Assembly: GCF_009695815.1 (NCBI RefSeq)
Contig: NZ_VUNE01000001.1
Span: forward strand, 248,001-312,000
Reading direction: 5' to 3'
DNA from: Peptostreptococcus porci
GTDB lineage: Bacteria > Bacillota > Clostridia > Peptostreptococcales > Peptostreptococcaceae
DNA length: 64,000 bases
Made by a program: the position numbers and the translations under genes. Shown here one piece after another: positions 63,640 to 64,000 of the stretch; the stretch's first letter is position 1; each line of letters begins with the position of its first letter. Under the pieces are notes generated by a model. That model was not told the origin of the DNA. It saw only the letters and a program-made list of their open reading frames with translations, and did not search any database.

Positions 63640-64000
63640 TTGAAATATAGAATATTAACTTTAGATGACAAAACTGGTGTTGTTCGGATAGAAGACGAGT
63701 CTGTTATGATATCTGATGAACAGTCATTTTTAGATGTATTTATGACAGTTTATTATGAAACAGGGGAAAATAGATTTATAATAGGCAAAGACAACCTAAC
63801 AGAAGATTTCTTTAATCTAAGTAATAAAATTGCAGGTAGTATTCTGCAAAAGGTAATAAATTATAAAATGAAGTTAGCAATTATTGGAGATTTTTCAAAG
63901 TACGAAAGTAATGCGTTAAAAAACTTTATGTATGAGTGTAACGAAGGAAATGATATATTTTTTGTTGATAGCGAAGACAGTGCATTAAAAAAGTTAAATA
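63640..64000 (+). CDS. DUF4180 protein (partial, runs off the window)
   Basis: 120 codons visible. YYETGENRFIIGKDNL, EDFFNLSNKIAGSILQKVINY, KLAIIGDFSKYESNALKNF, YECNEGNDIFFVDSEDSAL match DUF4180, a small protein of unknown function often beside stress or transport genes. Start is TTG 63640, 7 bases after AGGAGGG. Probably complete within a few codons after the edge. Confidence 0.85.
   Translation, partial: MKYRILTLDDKTGVVRIEDESVMISDEQSFLDVFMTVYYETGENRFIIGKDNLTEDFFNLSNKIAGSILQKVINYKMKLAIIGDFSKYESNALKNFMYECNEGNDIFFVDSEDSALKKLN

Noticed and set aside
1-64000. tRNA and rRNA genes
   Set aside because: None recognised by eye on either strand; a covariance scan would be needed to exclude them formally.

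Overview
The window reads as a chromosome segment of a low-G+C anaerobic Firmicute (Clostridia, probably a Peptostreptococcaceae or Eubacteriales family XI/XIII relative). The left 14.2 kb is ordinary core genome, all on the plus strand: the 3' end of hprK, then murB, a PHP phosphatase, rapZ, yvcK (mgfK), a NUDIX hydrolase, whiA, dnaE, pfkA, pyk and an rlmCD-type 23S rRNA uracil methyltransferase. The order hprK-murB-rapZ-yvcK-whiA-dnaE-pfkA-pyk is typical of Clostridia. The lineage call is inference from gene order, A+T richness and codon use.

From about 14.3 kb the segment is accessory. (1) 14.5-22.2 kb is a restriction-modification island: a small XRE regulator and a C5-cytosine methyltransferase on plus, facing a minus-strand operon of an unknown 277-aa protein, a RecD-like SF1 helicase, a second XRE regulator, a NUDIX hydrolase, an MspI-like restriction endonuclease and an amino-methyltransferase. 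(2) 22.2-35.7 kb is a visibly more G+C-rich phage-derived replication module: structured leader RNA, sigma region 4-like protein, BRO/KilAC antirepressor, deoxyribosyltransferase-like protein, primase-helicase, VRR-NUC nuclease, a broken SNF2 helicase, DUF2800, DUF2815, family A DNA polymerase, SHOCT-like protein and three serine recombinases. No capsid, portal or tail genes are visible, and several genes are decayed.

(3) 35.7-49.8 kb looks like a stack of small defence or toxin cassettes: XRE regulator plus ApeA-like HEPN protein; an amber-interrupted RES-domain toxin with a partner cut short by an IS481-like element; XRE regulator plus DUF262/DUF1524 (GmrSD-like) protein; a 645-codon protein with a C-terminal HEPN motif; and a HEPN-like gene split by an ISLre2 element, with a membrane-anchored partner. 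Copies of the 3' tail of an rlmCD/rumA gene and its downstream region recur between these units, which suggests repeated insertion at, or carriage of, that target.

(4) 49.8-53.8 kb is debris (recombinase, AlbA-type regulator, racemase and GrpB fragments) with intact GNAT and radical-SAM genes and one unknown gene. (5) 54.1-63.6 kb is a type I restriction system: hsdM, hsdS, a silent second hsdS lacking its start and fused in frame to hsdR, and a tyrosine recombinase flanked by an inverted repeat that resembles the repeated hsdS recombination sequence. This should be a target-domain shuffling (phase-variable) locus. The window ends inside a DUF4180 gene.

The accessory part is thus a defence island built from mobile pieces. 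The most unusual observations are the recurring rlmCD tails, two homologous cassettes that carry different toxins with structurally similar partners, a covarying hairpin present twice in the phage module, and the type I locus with a same-strand silent hsdS fused to hsdR.
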